In this document: in pieces, positions 52,108-61,204 of the stretch | Numbering within the stretch: position 1 is the first letter of the stretch | Layout: each line of letters starts with the position of its first letter | Assembly (NCBI GenBank): GCA_022820485.1 | Contig: JAJEFJ010000034.1 | Location: 1-64,000, forward strand | Source of the DNA: Candidatus Latescibacterota bacterium | GTDB lineage: Bacteria; Latescibacterota; UBA2968; UBA8231 | Length of the DNA: 64,000 nt | Direction of reading: 5' to 3' | Program-made: the position numbers and the translations under genes | The notes under the pieces: generated by a model | Told to the model about the DNA's origin: nothing | The model's database searches: none | Seen by the model: the letters and a program-made list of their open reading frames with translations, nothing else

Positions 52108-53127
52108 GTGTACAAGGTGGGGATCATCGGAGCGGGTCGGATAGGGCGGCGGCGAGCGGCTACGGCCCACGCCCATCCCGCGTCCGCAGTAACCCTGATC
52201 TACGACGAGTACTCGCCCGCCGCGGCTGAACTGGCCGCCGAATGCGGGGCCGCAGTCGCCGCTTCGTGGGCGGAACTCGTCGCGGCCGACCTCGACATCG
52301 CGGTGGTCGCGACGACGCACGACGCACTAGCTCCCATCAGCGCCGCCGCACTCTTGGCCGGTAAACACGTCTTGTGCGAAAAGCCGCTAGGGCGCAACCC
52401 CGAGGAAGCTCGGCAGGCCGTCGCCGCGGCCGAGCAAAGCGGGCGCGTGCTCAAGGTCGGCTACAACCACCGCTATCATCCCGCTATCCAAAAGCTGCAC
52501 GAGGTTTGCACGGCGGGCGAGATCGGCCCGCTACTGAGCATCCGGGCGCGCTATGGCCACGGCGGGCGGCCCGGTTATGAACGAGAGTGGCGGACCAATC
52601 CCAAGAAGGCGGGCGGCGGCGAGCTTTTAGACCAGGGAGCGCATCTAATCGACTTGGCCAAATGGCTCGTGGGGGACTTTGCCGAAGTCACAGGCTATGC
52701 CGAGACCCACTTCTGGGACTCGCCCGTGGAAGACAACGCCTACTGTCTCTTTCGCACCGCCACCGGACAGATCGCCTCGCTGCACGCGAGTTGGACGCAG
52801 TGGAAAAACCTCTTCAGCTTTGAGGTTTTCGGACGCGATGGTTACGTCTGCGCCGAGGGGTTAGGAGGCGCTTATGGGCCAGAACGCGCCGTAGTAGGGC
52901 GGCGGAATTCCCAAGGCGGCGCACCCGACAGCGAGCATTTTGACTACCCGGGCGAGGATCGCTCGTGGGAGCTGGAGTGGGCCGATTTTTTGCGCGGCCT
53001 AGCCGGCGCGGGAACCCCTTATTCGCTTGGCCGGGAGGCTTTGGAGACTATCGAGTGGATCTACCGCCTCTACCGGGCTGCGGCCGAAAGGCGCTCGGTG
53101 CGGCGGGAAGAATCTCTAAACATGTAA
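52108..53127 (+). CDS. Gfo/Idh/MocA-family oxidoreductase
   Basis: 339 aa from GTG 52108, immediately after the SDR stop and behind CAGGAGG. Rossmann loop GIIGAGRIGRRR at the N-terminus; HVLCEKPLGRNPEEA contains the EKP motif; GYNHRYHP and GGGELLDQGAHLIDLAKWLVG fit the C-terminal catalytic part. NAD(P)-dependent sugar or inositol dehydrogenases belong here; the substrate is not identifiable. Confidence 0.92.
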   Translation: MYKVGIIGAGRIGRRRAATAHAHPASAVTLIYDEYSPAAAELAAECGAAVAASWAELVAADLDIAVVATTHDALAPISAAALLAGKHVLCEKPLGRNPEEARQAVAAAEQSGRVLKVGYNHRYHPAIQKLHEVCTAGEIGPLLSIRARYGHGGRPGYEREWRTNPKKAGGGELLDQGAHLIDLAKWLVGDFAEVTGYAETHFWDSPVEDNAYCLFRTATGQIASLHASWTQWKNLFSFEVFGRDGYVCAEGLGGAYGPERAVVGRRNSQGGAPDSEHFDYPGEDRSWELEWADFLRGLAGAGTPYSLGREALETIEWIYRLYRAAAERRSVRREESLNM

Positions 53128-53151
53128 AAAAAAAAGAGTTACGAATAGTAT

Positions 53152-53187
53152 AGCCGCCACGCCATTAGGTGCTGCGGTTATTTTTTT
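53152..53187 (+). terminator. Intrinsic terminator after the MocA gene
   Basis: AGCCGC (53152-53157) pairs with GCGGTT (53174-53179), extended by CAC/GTG, and seven Ts follow at 53181-53187. Confidence 0.65.
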
Positions 53188-53214
53188 GTCGTGCGCGTTA
53201 TTTTTTTGAAAATT

Positions 53215-53242
53215 TTGCGCGAAAATTTCTTACCATTATAGA
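53215..53242 (+). promoter_or_regulatory. Promoter in the AT-rich gap before the 83-aa gene
   Basis: TTGCGC (53215-53220), 16 nt, TATAGA (53237-53242). AAATTTT-GCGCG-AAAATTT around the -35 is an inverted repeat. About 120 nt of leader would precede the next start codon. Confidence 0.45.
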
Positions 53243-53364
53243 TAGCTAGACGGTAAACACTACTCTTTTGTCTATAGAAAGGAAGGAACGCTTTTAGACG
53301 AAGTTAAGCACCTCAATTCTTTATTTGTCGCATTTCATATACCCTTAACCCCGCAGGAAGTGCT

Positions 53365-53616
53365 ATGAGAACAGATCAGGATATTGCCCAAGTGGAACGC
53401 ATTGCGATGGCTTATCGACGCCTTGCTAACGCTATGATTCTCAGTACTTTACGCGAAATATCCAAGATGGATGAGGTCGTGGTAACCCCAGATGGCACCC
53501 CGGAGATGGCCTTTGTCGAAAGCTCTAGGATTGATCCTTGGTGCGAGCTGGCTGGCCTCGAACCCGAAGTCGTGCGCAAGGCCGCTAAACGACTGATAGA
53601 GGAACGACCTTTTTAG
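53365..53616 (+). CDS. Small protein of unknown function
   Basis: 83 aa, start ATG 53365 behind AGGAAG. No recognised family. The N-terminal half is helical and the C-terminus (DPWCELAGLEPEVVRKAAKRLIEERPF) resembles short helix-turn segments found in phage or plasmid-type small proteins. It stands alone between its own promoter and a strong terminator. Confidence 0.6.
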   Translation: MRTDQDIAQVERIAMAYRRLANAMILSTLREISKMDEVVVTPDGTPEMAFVESSRIDPWCELAGLEPEVVRKAAKRLIEERPF

Positions 53617-53642
53617 CACCGCACAGCACAATCCAAAACAAG

Positions 53643-53674
53643 AAAGCTCCGGAAGTGTTCCTTCCGGAGCTTTT
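53643..53674. terminator. Bidirectional intrinsic terminator
   Basis: AAAGCTCCGGAAG (53643-53655) and CTTCCGGAGCTTT (53661-53673) are perfect inverse arms around TGTTC. T-rich tracts occur on both sides, serving the 83-aa gene and the convergent amidase gene. Confidence 0.85.
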
Positions 53675-53680
53675 CTGCGT

Positions 53681-55684
53681 TTAGTAGCCAGCGCGGAGCG
53701 TGGCGCGCGCGGCGTGGTCGAGGAGGCCGCGCACCACTTTTTCGGCATCGCGGTGGCGTAGATCCTCAAAGCGCAAGGCCCAGACGTGGTCCCGGTACGC
53801 CATGTTGCGTATTTCGATGAGGACCTTGACATCAGCGGGGTTGTTGCGCAAGACCCCTAGGTTCTGCCCGCGGAAGCGAGCACCAGCCCCTAAGGCCGGC
53901 AGCAGGGAGCGAGCGAACTGGCGCGAGACGCGATCTACGCGCCCACTCTTGCTGTTTTTGTAGTATAGAACCAGCGGCGCTTCTGGGGCCTTCGGTTCAA
54001 CATCAGCGTGGAAGGAGAGAAATATCCGCCGTCCCTTTGGAGCTTTGGCAAAGGCCTGGCGGGCAATGCGTACGCGGGTCGAAAGATTGCTGCCGCGCGG
54101 CCAAGCGCTGAGCTTGTTGGTCTGGTTGTAAGCGGCCGAGTTGTACACTTCGTTCTTTTCGTGGACAAAGGTCTGAGTCGGCGGCTCGCTTTGGCGGATT
54201 AGGTGGTTGGGGCTGAGTAAGGTCATGGTGACTTGGGCCCCGTGCAAGCGCGTCAAAACATAGACCCGCAGCGCAATGTCGAAGACGTACTCGTCCTCTA
54301 CTACATAGAGCTTATTGCCGTTGCCGTCGCGAGCAGAAACTAATGCGCCCGGGTCCAACCCGCCGTGCCCCGGGTCGAGGACGATGTGCCAGCCTTCTAA
54401 TCGAGAACTCAAGCGCCCCATGTTCCCGACCTTGCGCTCGAATTCCCGCCACAGACGCGCTGCTTGGCGATACGTCTGGCGCGGCGAGCTTGGATGGCCT
54501 TCGTAAGATTTCTTGTTCGGCTGGCGCGTTTTGCGAGGCCGTGAGAAGTAGTACGGACCGTTGCCGAGGGCGATTTTCGGCATGTCAGCGCGGTGGATTT
54601 GCAGGTCGTCCCAATTGATCTCAGACAATTCCACCCAGCGCATCGGGCGCACCTTGAGCCGGTCCCCTGGGTGAATGACGGCGTTCTTCTTCAGTTTGTT
54701 GATGCGGGTGATCTCAGCCACGCTCATCTGGTGTAGCCGAGCGATCTGTCCTAGGTAATCGCCCCGCTGCACCACGTACGTGGCCAGTCGCGGGCCGGCC
54801 GACGCGGTACTCGGTTCGAGCTTCCCGTCTGGGTAGAGCTTGATCTCTTGGCCTGGGTAGATGCGGTTTGACCGGAGGCCGTTGAGTATCTTGAGGCGAT
54901 AGACGCTGACTCCGTACGCGCGGGCAATCTCCCACAGCGCGTCCCCGCGCTCCACGATGTGTACCGTGCTCGCCGCATCTTTGAGGCGGAGCTTCTGGCC
55001 GATGAGAATCCGGTCGCCGACAAGGGCATTGAGGCTCTGCAACTGGCTGACCGAGACTCGGTAGCGCCGGGCAATCTCGGTCAGAGTTTCGCCCTCTTTC
55101 ACCACGTGGACGGCTTCCTCTAACCGCGAAGCGCGCAGGCGGAGCTTTTGCCCGGGCCGGATGAGGTCGCTTTTGAGCTTGTTGAGCTGGCGTAGGAAAC
55201 CCAAGCCCACGTCAAATCGCAGGGCGATTTTTGAGAGCGTGTCGCCGCGGCGAACCGTGTATTCGCGCGGCTCTTCGTCGTGATCGTCGGCTGAGACACT
55301 CCGAGCGGGCGCGGCCGATTTCAGGCGGAGCTTTTGCCCGACGTGGATGACATCCCCGTCGAGGCGGTTGATCGCCTTGAGTTTATAGACCGGGATGGAG
55401 AACTGTCGGGCGATTTTCGAGAGGGTGTCACCGCGCCGGACGCGATACCAATCGCTGCTTCGCGCTGGCGACCCAACTTTGAGTTTCTGGCCAGCGTATA
55501 TTCTACTGCTGCGGAGCTTGTTCCAGCGCTTGATTTGCTTCTGCGAGACTCGATAGCGTGCGGCAATCTCAGACAGAGTATCCCCTCGTTTGACCACGTG
55601 GACACTTGGACTTCTGCGCTCGGCGGCGTCCAGTGCAAAAGCACACAGGAGCAGCGCCACTAGGATGTAAACCGGGCGCGACAT
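53681..55684 (-). CDS. N-acetylmuramoyl-L-alanine amidase with six LysM domains
   Basis: 667 aa with signal peptide (about 1-20). Six LysM repeats lie at about 28-70, 79-122, 141-184, 192-234, 241-284 and 302-345, each starting with a (V/T)xRGDTL-like motif. The Amidase_3 domain begins at IVLDPGHGGLDPGA (His440 as zinc ligand) and includes SFHADVEP and VLIEIRNM for the other metal and catalytic residues. It cleaves the amide bond between muramic acid and the peptide stem, and the LysM array would anchor it to peptidoglycan. Six LysM modules is a high number for a bacterial amidase. Confidence 0.92.
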   Translation of the reverse strand: MSRPVYILVALLLCAFALDAAERRSPSVHVVKRGDTLSEIAARYRVSQKQIKRWNKLRSSRIYAGQKLKVGSPARSSDWYRVRRGDTLSKIARQFSIPVYKLKAINRLDGDVIHVGQKLRLKSAAPARSVSADDHDEEPREYTVRRGDTLSKIALRFDVGLGFLRQLNKLKSDLIRPGQKLRLRASRLEEAVHVVKEGETLTEIARRYRVSVSQLQSLNALVGDRILIGQKLRLKDAASTVHIVERGDALWEIARAYGVSVYRLKILNGLRSNRIYPGQEIKLYPDGKLEPSTASAGPRLATYVVQRGDYLGQIARLHQMSVAEITRINKLKKNAVIHPGDRLKVRPMRWVELSEINWDDLQIHRADMPKIALGNGPYYFSRPRKTRQPNKKSYEGHPSSPRQTYRQAARLWREFERKVGNMGRLSSRLEGWHIVLDPGHGGLDPGALVSARDGNGNKLYVVEDEYVFDIALRVYVLTRLHGAQVTMTLLSPNHLIRQSEPPTQTFVHEKNEVYNSAAYNQTNKLSAWPRGSNLSTRVRIARQAFAKAPKGRRIFLSFHADVEPKAPEAPLVLYYKNSKSGRVDRVSRQFARSLLPALGAGARFRGQNLGVLRNNPADVKVLIEIRNMAYRDHVWALRFEDLRHRDAEKVVRGLLDHAARATLRAGY

Positions 55685-55722
55685 AGACTAATAGTTGGAA
55701 TTGGACAACAGGGGAAGGGGTT

Positions 55723-55752
55723 TTGCAAGTATAAGGTTATTAAGACTATAGC
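55723..55752 (+). promoter_or_regulatory. Possible promoter of selA
   Basis: TTGCAA (55723-55728), 18 nt, TATAGC (55747-55752), 48 nt before the selA start codon. Confidence 0.4.
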
Positions 55753-55800
55753 GCAAAGACTACTTGCTGGCTACAGAGGGGCAACCTATACTTCGCCTCC

Positions 55801-57183
55801 ATGAATGAAGCTAAGCTGCCTTCGGTAGATCAGATGCTCAAGCAGGTCGCCGACCTCTTGCAAGAGTACGACCGCGCCTATGTCGTCGAGCAGGTGCGCC
55901 GCTGCATTGCGGACGTGCGTCGCCAAGTGCGGATGGGCACTGTAGATGAGGAGCGGGCGGCCTTGGACGCGCGGATCGAACGGGCCGTACGCCACGGTAT
56001 CGAACAAGAGGCCACGCCCCGGCTGCGCCGCGTCGTCAACGCCACCGGCGTGGTGCTGCACACCGGCTTGGGCCGAGCCCCGCTGCCCCAAGCGGCCCAA
56101 GCGGCCGTCGCGCGGGTGGCCACTGGCTATTGCAACCTCGAATTTGAACTGGAGTCGGGCAAACGCGGCGAGCGCGTCGCGCACGTCGAGGCCCTTATAT
56201 GCTCAATGACCGCTGCGGAAGCTGCCGTCGTGGTCAACAACAACGCCGCCGCCGTACTCCTGTTGCTCGACACCTTGGCGCGGGGGCGGGAAGTGGTGGT
56301 CTCGCGGGGGCAACAGGTCGAAATCGGCGGCTCATTCCGCCTGCCCGACATCATCGCGGCCAGCGGGGCCAAACTGCGCGAGGTTGGCACGACGAACCGC
56401 ACGCACTTGCGCGACTACGAGCGCGCCGTCGGCCCGGAAACCGGCGCTATTTTAGTGGTGCATCCGAGCAATTACAGGGTACAGGGCTTTACCGCGGAGG
56501 TGGACCTAAAGGACTTGGCCGCTCTGAGCCAGTGCGCGAAAGTGCCGCTGGTCCACGACTTAGGGAGTGGTGCCTTGGTCGATCTGGAGCAGTGGGGGCT
56601 GCCGCCCGAGCCGGTGGTCTCCGCCAGTCTCAAGGCCGGAGCGGCCGCGGTCAGCTTTAGCGGCGACAAGGTGCTGGGCGGCCCGCAAGCCGGTATCATC
56701 GCCGGCCAACGCCTATATGTAGAGCAAGTGCGCCAAAATCCGCTGATGCGCGCCCTGCGCTGCGACAAGCTGATCTACGCCGCGCTCGAAGCGGTGTTGT
56801 CGCTCTATCGCCTACCGCCGAACAAGCTAACGCAGACCCTGCCAGCGCTGGCTATGCTGCGGGCGCCGGTCGAGACGTTAGAGGAGCGTGCCCAGAGGCT
56901 GCTGTCCCTTTTGCCCGAGGAGGTCGGCCGCGCCCTGCGCCTCAAAGTGGTCGAATCGCTAGCGCAAGCCGGCAGCGGGTCTTTGCCTCTAGCCGAGATC
57001 CCCAGTCGGGCCGTGGCCCTCCAGCCAAGCGCGGTCCAGGTCGAGCAGCTAGGTCGCCAGCTCAGGCGGCAGGGCGTAGTCGGTCGCATCACCCGCGAGC
57101 GGCTCCTGCTCGACATGCGCACCGTGCGCGACGACGAGGTGGAATGGATCGCCCAAGCATTGTTGCACGTTACCGCGCAGTAA
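55801..57183 (+). CDS. selA: L-seryl-tRNA(Sec) selenium transferase
   Basis: 460 aa, full length for SelA. NATGVVLHTGLGRAPL (80-95), CNLEFELESGKRGER (111-125), a long middle with HDLGSGAL (252-259), and the PLP lysine Lys290 in SFSGDKVLGGPQAGII. It converts Ser-tRNA(Sec) to selenocysteinyl-tRNA(Sec) with selenophosphate. selB often follows selA, but the next gene here is a small lipoprotein overlapping its 3' end by 40 nt. selB, selD and tRNA-Sec are not in the window. Confidence 0.93.
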   Translation: MNEAKLPSVDQMLKQVADLLQEYDRAYVVEQVRRCIADVRRQVRMGTVDEERAALDARIERAVRHGIEQEATPRLRRVVNATGVVLHTGLGRAPLPQAAQAAVARVATGYCNLEFELESGKRGERVAHVEALICSMTAAEAAVVVNNNAAAVLLLLDTLARGREVVVSRGQQVEIGGSFRLPDIIAASGAKLREVGTTNRTHLRDYERAVGPETGAILVVHPSNYRVQGFTAEVDLKDLAALSQCAKVPLVHDLGSGALVDLEQWGLPPEPVVSASLKAGAAAVSFSGDKVLGGPQAGIIAGQRLYVEQVRQNPLMRALRCDKLIYAALEAVLSLYRLPPNKLTQTLPALAMLRAPVETLEERAQRLLSLLPEEVGRALRLKVVESLAQAGSGSLPLAEIPSRAVALQPSAVQVEQLGRQLRRQGVVGRITRERLLLDMRTVRDDEVEWIAQALLHVTAQ

Positions 57184-57605
57184 GAACTGCGCTGTTGCTA
57201 GCCGCTTGGCTGCTCAGCGGCTGTGGCGGCAAAGACTCCACCGCACCGCTTGCACCTGAGCCTGCGCCTGCGTCCCCCGAACCCACCAGCCAAGCCGGGA
57301 CCGTCGCGGTCGCCAATCACACCGCCTACGATCTCGAAGTGGCGTACCTCAACGAGACCGATGCGGACGCGCCGCGGATCGTGCGCACCCACGTACCGGC
57401 CGGCCAGCGCGCGGAGGTTTCGGGCGGGGTGCTGCCAGCGGGTCTAGAGGTGGAATTCGACTTGGTACTCGTGCCGCGCACGGAAGACGGGATTCGGGTG
57501 CGGCGCAAGATCCGGGTCTCGATTGACGGCGATTGGGTGTTAAATGTGCGCTTGGCGGACGAATCCGACCCCTTCAGCCTAGCGGTAGCCAGCGCGTCTC
57601 CATAG
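57144..57605 (+). CDS. Small lipoprotein of unknown function
   Basis: 153 aa; lipobox LLSGC (Cys at about residue 27), then a Pro/Ala-rich linker and one beta-rich domain (VAVANHTAYDLEVAYLNET, then VPAGQRAEVSGG). The start at ATG 57144 lies within selA, with GAGGTGGA in front. No family recognised. Probably anchored in the envelope. Confidence 0.6.
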   Translation: MDRPSIVARYRAVRTALLLAAWLLSGCGGKDSTAPLAPEPAPASPEPTSQAGTVAVANHTAYDLEVAYLNETDADAPRIVRTHVPAGQRAEVSGGVLPAGLEVEFDLVLVPRTEDGIRVRRKIRVSIDGDWVLNVRLADESDPFSLAVASASP

Positions 57606-57732
57606 GCTGCAAAGAGAGCGCAACATTTTCGCTTGCTTTATCGCGGGGTGGGTTTTACGTTTGTTATCCCCACGATGAATTTCAGCACTTTCCCCTTGCA
57701 TAATTTCATAGAGCACTTCCCTATAGTCTAGT

Positions 57733-57759
57733 AGTTGTGCCGCTCGTTTTGGCACAACT
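57733..57759. promoter_or_regulatory. Inverted repeat upstream of the helical-protein gene
   Basis: AGTTGTGCC (57733-57741) and GGCACAACT (57751-57759), perfect 9-bp arms with a 9-nt spacer, 17 nt before the start codon. It could be an operator or a leader hairpin. TATAGT at 57722 may be a -10. Confidence 0.5.
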
Positions 57760-57776
57760 ATGAGGATCAAAAACCT

Positions 57777-58772
57777 ATGGTGTTGGACATCCGCGACTTG
57801 CGCCAACAGGCCGCGCCAGTCGCCGAAACATCGCTAGACCAATTACTCCACGGCGAACAGGCCCAAATACATGGGCTGGTGCTCAGCGCGGACGATTTGG
57901 AGCAACTCTTGACCATCGCCGAGGACTCGGGCGACAGCCGCCGGCTAGCGGCCATCGACATCTTGAGTCATCACCGCTCCTGGCTGTCTTCGCTGCGCCT
58001 GCTGCGCCGGATCGTGCGGTTGGCGCACAAGGAACTCGATTCCCGACTAGCCGCAGCCTTGGTGCAAGCACTGCGCCAATGCGACGAAGTCGCCCAATTT
58101 CTAACCAGCAAAGAGCGCACGGTCGCCCGTGAAGCAGCGCAAGGCGTGCCGATCAGCCGCCAGACCCTCGCGCCGATCACTGAGGCACTAGCGGCGGGCC
58201 TCCCAGCCGACATCGCGGCCGTATTGCTCGACAAAATGCGCCGCACGCATCCATCTATGGTGCCCTATGCCGTCGATTGTCTCCTCAAGTGCGATCCCAA
58301 TGAGAGCCTCTTGCGCGCGTTCTTGGCGCACTTGCCGCAGATACCGCTCTTCGCGCTCTTTGTCGAGACCGGGCTGCCGCAAACTATGACTTCGACCACC
58401 CGCGTCTGGCAACGGGCAGCGCGGATAGCCGCTGAAATCCTCCAAGAGGCTCCATCGGCCAAGCTGCTGCGCCACCTGCTCAGCAAGTGCGGCGAGGACG
58501 CGGCTTTCGCCCGCAGCCACGCCCGCTTCCTGCACCAAATCACCCAACGCGCCGACACCTCGTCGGACGCCGATTTAATCGGTCACTTTGAGCGGCTCAC
58601 CTCCGGTGCATCCGAAGCCAAGGTCGCTCGCCTAGCCCCGCTATTAGTCGGATTAAGTGGGAGACTCGACGGCCAAGCAGGGCAGCAAGCGGCCGCCTTG
58701 CTAGAAAATTGGAAATCTCGCTCGGCTTCGCTCAAACTCAAGATCTATCACCTAGAGCAAGGCATCCGCTGA
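57777..58772 (+). CDS. Helical (HEAT-like) protein of unknown function
   Basis: 331 aa from ATG 57777 (MVLDIRDLRQ) with GAGGA 10 nt upstream; the frame begins 14 codons earlier. No signal peptide and no membrane helix. The protein is a succession of amphipathic helices (DSRLAAALVQALRQCDEVAQFLTSKERTVAREAAQ) reminiscent of HEAT or armadillo repeats. No catalytic motif seen. Followed by a strong terminator. Confidence 0.6.
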   Translation: MVLDIRDLRQQAAPVAETSLDQLLHGEQAQIHGLVLSADDLEQLLTIAEDSGDSRRLAAIDILSHHRSWLSSLRLLRRIVRLAHKELDSRLAAALVQALRQCDEVAQFLTSKERTVAREAAQGVPISRQTLAPITEALAAGLPADIAAVLLDKMRRTHPSMVPYAVDCLLKCDPNESLLRAFLAHLPQIPLFALFVETGLPQTMTSTTRVWQRAARIAAEILQEAPSAKLLRHLLSKCGEDAAFARSHARFLHQITQRADTSSDADLIGHFERLTSGASEAKVARLAPLLVGLSGRLDGQAGQQAAALLENWKSRSASLKLKIYHLEQGIR

Positions 58773-58801
58773 GCATTTGTTCCAATACGAGTCTCCCCAA
58801 G

Positions 58802-58832
58802 GGCCGTTCGCCGACGGGCGAACGGCCTTTTT
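58802..58832 (+). terminator. Intrinsic terminator
   Basis: GGCCGTTCGCC (58802-58812) and GGCGAACGGCC (58817-58827) with a 4-nt loop, followed by five Ts (58828-58832). The lptG stop codon on the other strand lies in the T tract. Confidence 0.9.
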
Positions 58833-59904
58833 ATTTGTGCACGCGCCACAGCAGCACCAAGGCCAATACGGCAAACAACAGGTTGGCTATCCACGCGCCT
58901 AGCCAAGGCGAGAGGATTTGATTCCAACCGAGGGCTTGGCCGGCCTTGACGCAACTGTAGTAAACAAAGCAGATCAGGACCCCCAAGCCGAAGCTGTTGG
59001 CCAAGCCAGCGCGGCGGGCATTGGCACCGAGGATCGCGCCAAGGGCGATGATGATGAAACTAGTCAGGGGAAAGGATACTTTCAGATGCAAATCGACGCG
59101 CTGGCGCGTGGCGTCCTCCCCGTTGAGCGTGGCGCGGGCGATGTAGTCGGCCAACTCGGCGTAGCTCATTTCCTCGGGATCCTTCTGCTGGCGAGCAAAG
59201 TCGCTGGGGAGCAACGACAAACTCGGTAAGGATAGGGTATCAAAAGAAGAAGTCGCCACAGCCTCGTCCGCGGCAAAACGAAAGCGGCGGCCTTCAAAAA
59301 GCACCCACATGCCCTCCCGCCACTCCATGCGCCGAGCCACGGCGCGCTCCAGCGGCGCGTAGCCGCGCAGTCGCTCCCAAGACACTTCGCTGGCGCGTTG
59401 CCGCTCCGCATCGTAGCTGCGGGCGTACACGAACTGGTTGTCCGCGTCTTGGAGCAGGACTTGGCGGCGCGATCCATCGCTGCGGTGATAGGACTTAATC
59501 TCATCGTTGATTTGGTTGTAGCGATAGGTGGCGGACGGCACCACCCAATCGGTAAAGAAAAAGGCCGCGACCGCAACGACGAGGGCACACGCCAAAACCG
59601 GGGCCAGCAGGCGATACAGGCTAATGCCAGTGGCCTTCATGGCGGCAATTTCATTCTGGCGCGCCAAGCTGGTCAAGGCAAAGAGCGCGCCCAGCAGGGC
59701 GGCGATGGGCAGGGTCAAGATGAGCCAGTACGGGAGCCGATAGACGTAGTAGAGCAAGATCTGCTCGGGACGAGCTTCAAAGTCGATAAACGTGTCGATG
59801 TTTTCGGTGAGATCGATAATCACCGCAATGAGCAACAGGCTGACCACGGCAATTCCCAGACACAACAGAAAGCGGCGCGTCAGATAGAGGTCGAGGATGC
59901 GCAT
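58831..59904 (-). CDS. lptG: LPS export permease LptG
   Basis: 357 aa from ATG 59904 (MRILDLYLTRRF); the open frame extends upstream into lptF. Three N-terminal helices, a periplasmic jellyroll-type segment of about 150 residues, and three C-terminal helices form the LptF/LptG pattern. LARQNEIAAMKATGISLYRLLAP is the conserved coupling helix region. With LptF and the LptB ATPase (not in the window) it lifts lipopolysaccharide out of the inner membrane. Its start nearly touches the lptF stop. Confidence 0.88.
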   Translation of the reverse strand: MRILDLYLTRRFLLCLGIAVVSLLLIAVIIDLTENIDTFIDFEARPEQILLYYVYRLPYWLILTLPIAALLGALFALTSLARQNEIAAMKATGISLYRLLAPVLACALVVAVAAFFFTDWVVPSATYRYNQINDEIKSYHRSDGSRRQVLLQDADNQFVYARSYDAERQRASEVSWERLRGYAPLERAVARRMEWREGMWVLFEGRRFRFAADEAVATSSFDTLSLPSLSLLPSDFARQQKDPEEMSYAELADYIARATLNGEDATRQRVDLHLKVSFPLTSFIIIALGAILGANARRAGLANSFGLGVLICFVYYSCVKAGQALGWNQILSPWLGAWIANLLFAVLALVLLWRVHK

Positions 59905-59905
59905 C

Positions 59906-61204
59906 TCAGGTCTCTTTCGCCCCTCGGCGGCCAGCGCGGTCGTACGCGACCACCCGCAACAGCCCCCATCCGACGAGGGCAAAAACCAAATTGGGCGCCC
60001 ACATCGCCAACGGCGGTGGAATATAGCCGCGGTCGGCCAACTCCTCGCCGCCGATGAGGAACATCCAGTAGATCCAAAAGAAGAACAGGCTGATGCCTAC
60101 GGAGACGGCGGCACCGCGGCGGCGAATCAGCGCCCCCAATGGGGCACCGACCAGCGCGAAGACCAGGCAGGCGGCCGGAATGGATAGCTTCTTGTGAATC
60201 TCGACCAAGTACTCGTTGATCCGCCCCGCGCGGCGGTCTATGTGCCGCCACTGTCGGCCCAGAGCCTCGGCCGCCTGTTCCCTTTCTCGCTCTAGCCCGT
60301 CAGCCGTGGAGTCGGCGAGTTGGCTTTGGTGCAGTTCGAGGTAGCGCGCGGCAATCGAATCGAGGCGTCCGTAGGCGCGCTCCTGCTCGCGGCGGCGCTC
60401 CTGCACCAAGCGGTGCATGGCCGCGATGTCTAGCTCGCGGTCGCTGCGATAGGACGAGGGGCGGTGCTCGTAGCGGCGGCGCTCGTCCTTGATGTGCAGC
60501 ACTTGGCGGGCAAAAGTGCCGTAGAAAAAGCGTTCCTCTTGGCCAGCTTCGACGCGCTGAACATGGCCTTCCTCCAACTCTAAGCGGATGTAAGCCCCAT
60601 CGCCTAACAGCGCGAGGCGGCCTCTAGGGGCGTGGACAATAACCGGCGGCCCGGGGCGCGAGGCGTCGTAGAGTGCGATGCCAGTTAGTTCGTTAGTCTC
60701 CGGGTCAATCTGGCGGATGAGCAGGTGATAATCGCCCAAGTCGGGTATGAAGACTCCTTCCTTTTCCCTCAGCACTAAGGCCGCTTTCGTCCGTTGCAAG
60801 CTCGACGACAGGACCCGGGCTTGGTGGTTCCAGTCCGGGAGGATCTGGTCGTTAAAAAGCACCATCAACAGGGTGAGCAAAAACGCGGCTACCAGCACCG
60901 GCCGCAGGAGCAGCCAAAAGCTCACCCCGCAGGCTTTGGCTGCGATGATTTCCCCGTCGGCTGCGAGGCGGGCAAAGGCCATGAGTACGGCGATGAGCAC
61001 GGCCATCGGCACGGCCAGCGCCACGATCCAAGCTAAGTTGAAAAGCAAAAGTTGGAGAGCGGCCAGCAGGGTTAGCCCCTTGCTCAGCACCTGATCCATC
61101 GTCTGCAATACGACGTCGATCAGCAGGATGAAGAGGATCAGCGCAAAGCCGAGCGCAAAGGGCCAACCGTGCTCTTTGAGCACATAGCGGGACAGGGTCG
61201 TCAT
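59906..61204 (-). CDS. lptF: LPS export permease LptF
   Basis: 432 aa. TTLSRYVLKEHGWPFALGFALILFILLIDVVLQ at the N-terminus; ARLAADGEIIAAKACGVSFWLLLRP is the coupling region. The periplasmic part carries an Arg/Glu-rich helical insert (about 255-310, RRREQERAYGRLDS) that makes it longer than usual. The C-terminal helices contain KLSIPAACLVFALVGAPLGALIRRRG. It precedes lptG in the customary order. Confidence 0.88.
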   Translation of the reverse strand: MTTLSRYVLKEHGWPFALGFALILFILLIDVVLQTMDQVLSKGLTLLAALQLLLFNLAWIVALAVPMAVLIAVLMAFARLAADGEIIAAKACGVSFWLLLRPVLVAAFLLTLLMVLFNDQILPDWNHQARVLSSSLQRTKAALVLREKEGVFIPDLGDYHLLIRQIDPETNELTGIALYDASRPGPPVIVHAPRGRLALLGDGAYIRLELEEGHVQRVEAGQEERFFYGTFARQVLHIKDERRRYEHRPSSYRSDRELDIAAMHRLVQERRREQERAYGRLDSIAARYLELHQSQLADSTADGLEREREQAAEALGRQWRHIDRRAGRINEYLVEIHKKLSIPAACLVFALVGAPLGALIRRRGAAVSVGISLFFFWIYWMFLIGGEELADRGYIPPPLAMWAPNLVFALVGWGLLRVVAYDRAGRRGAKET

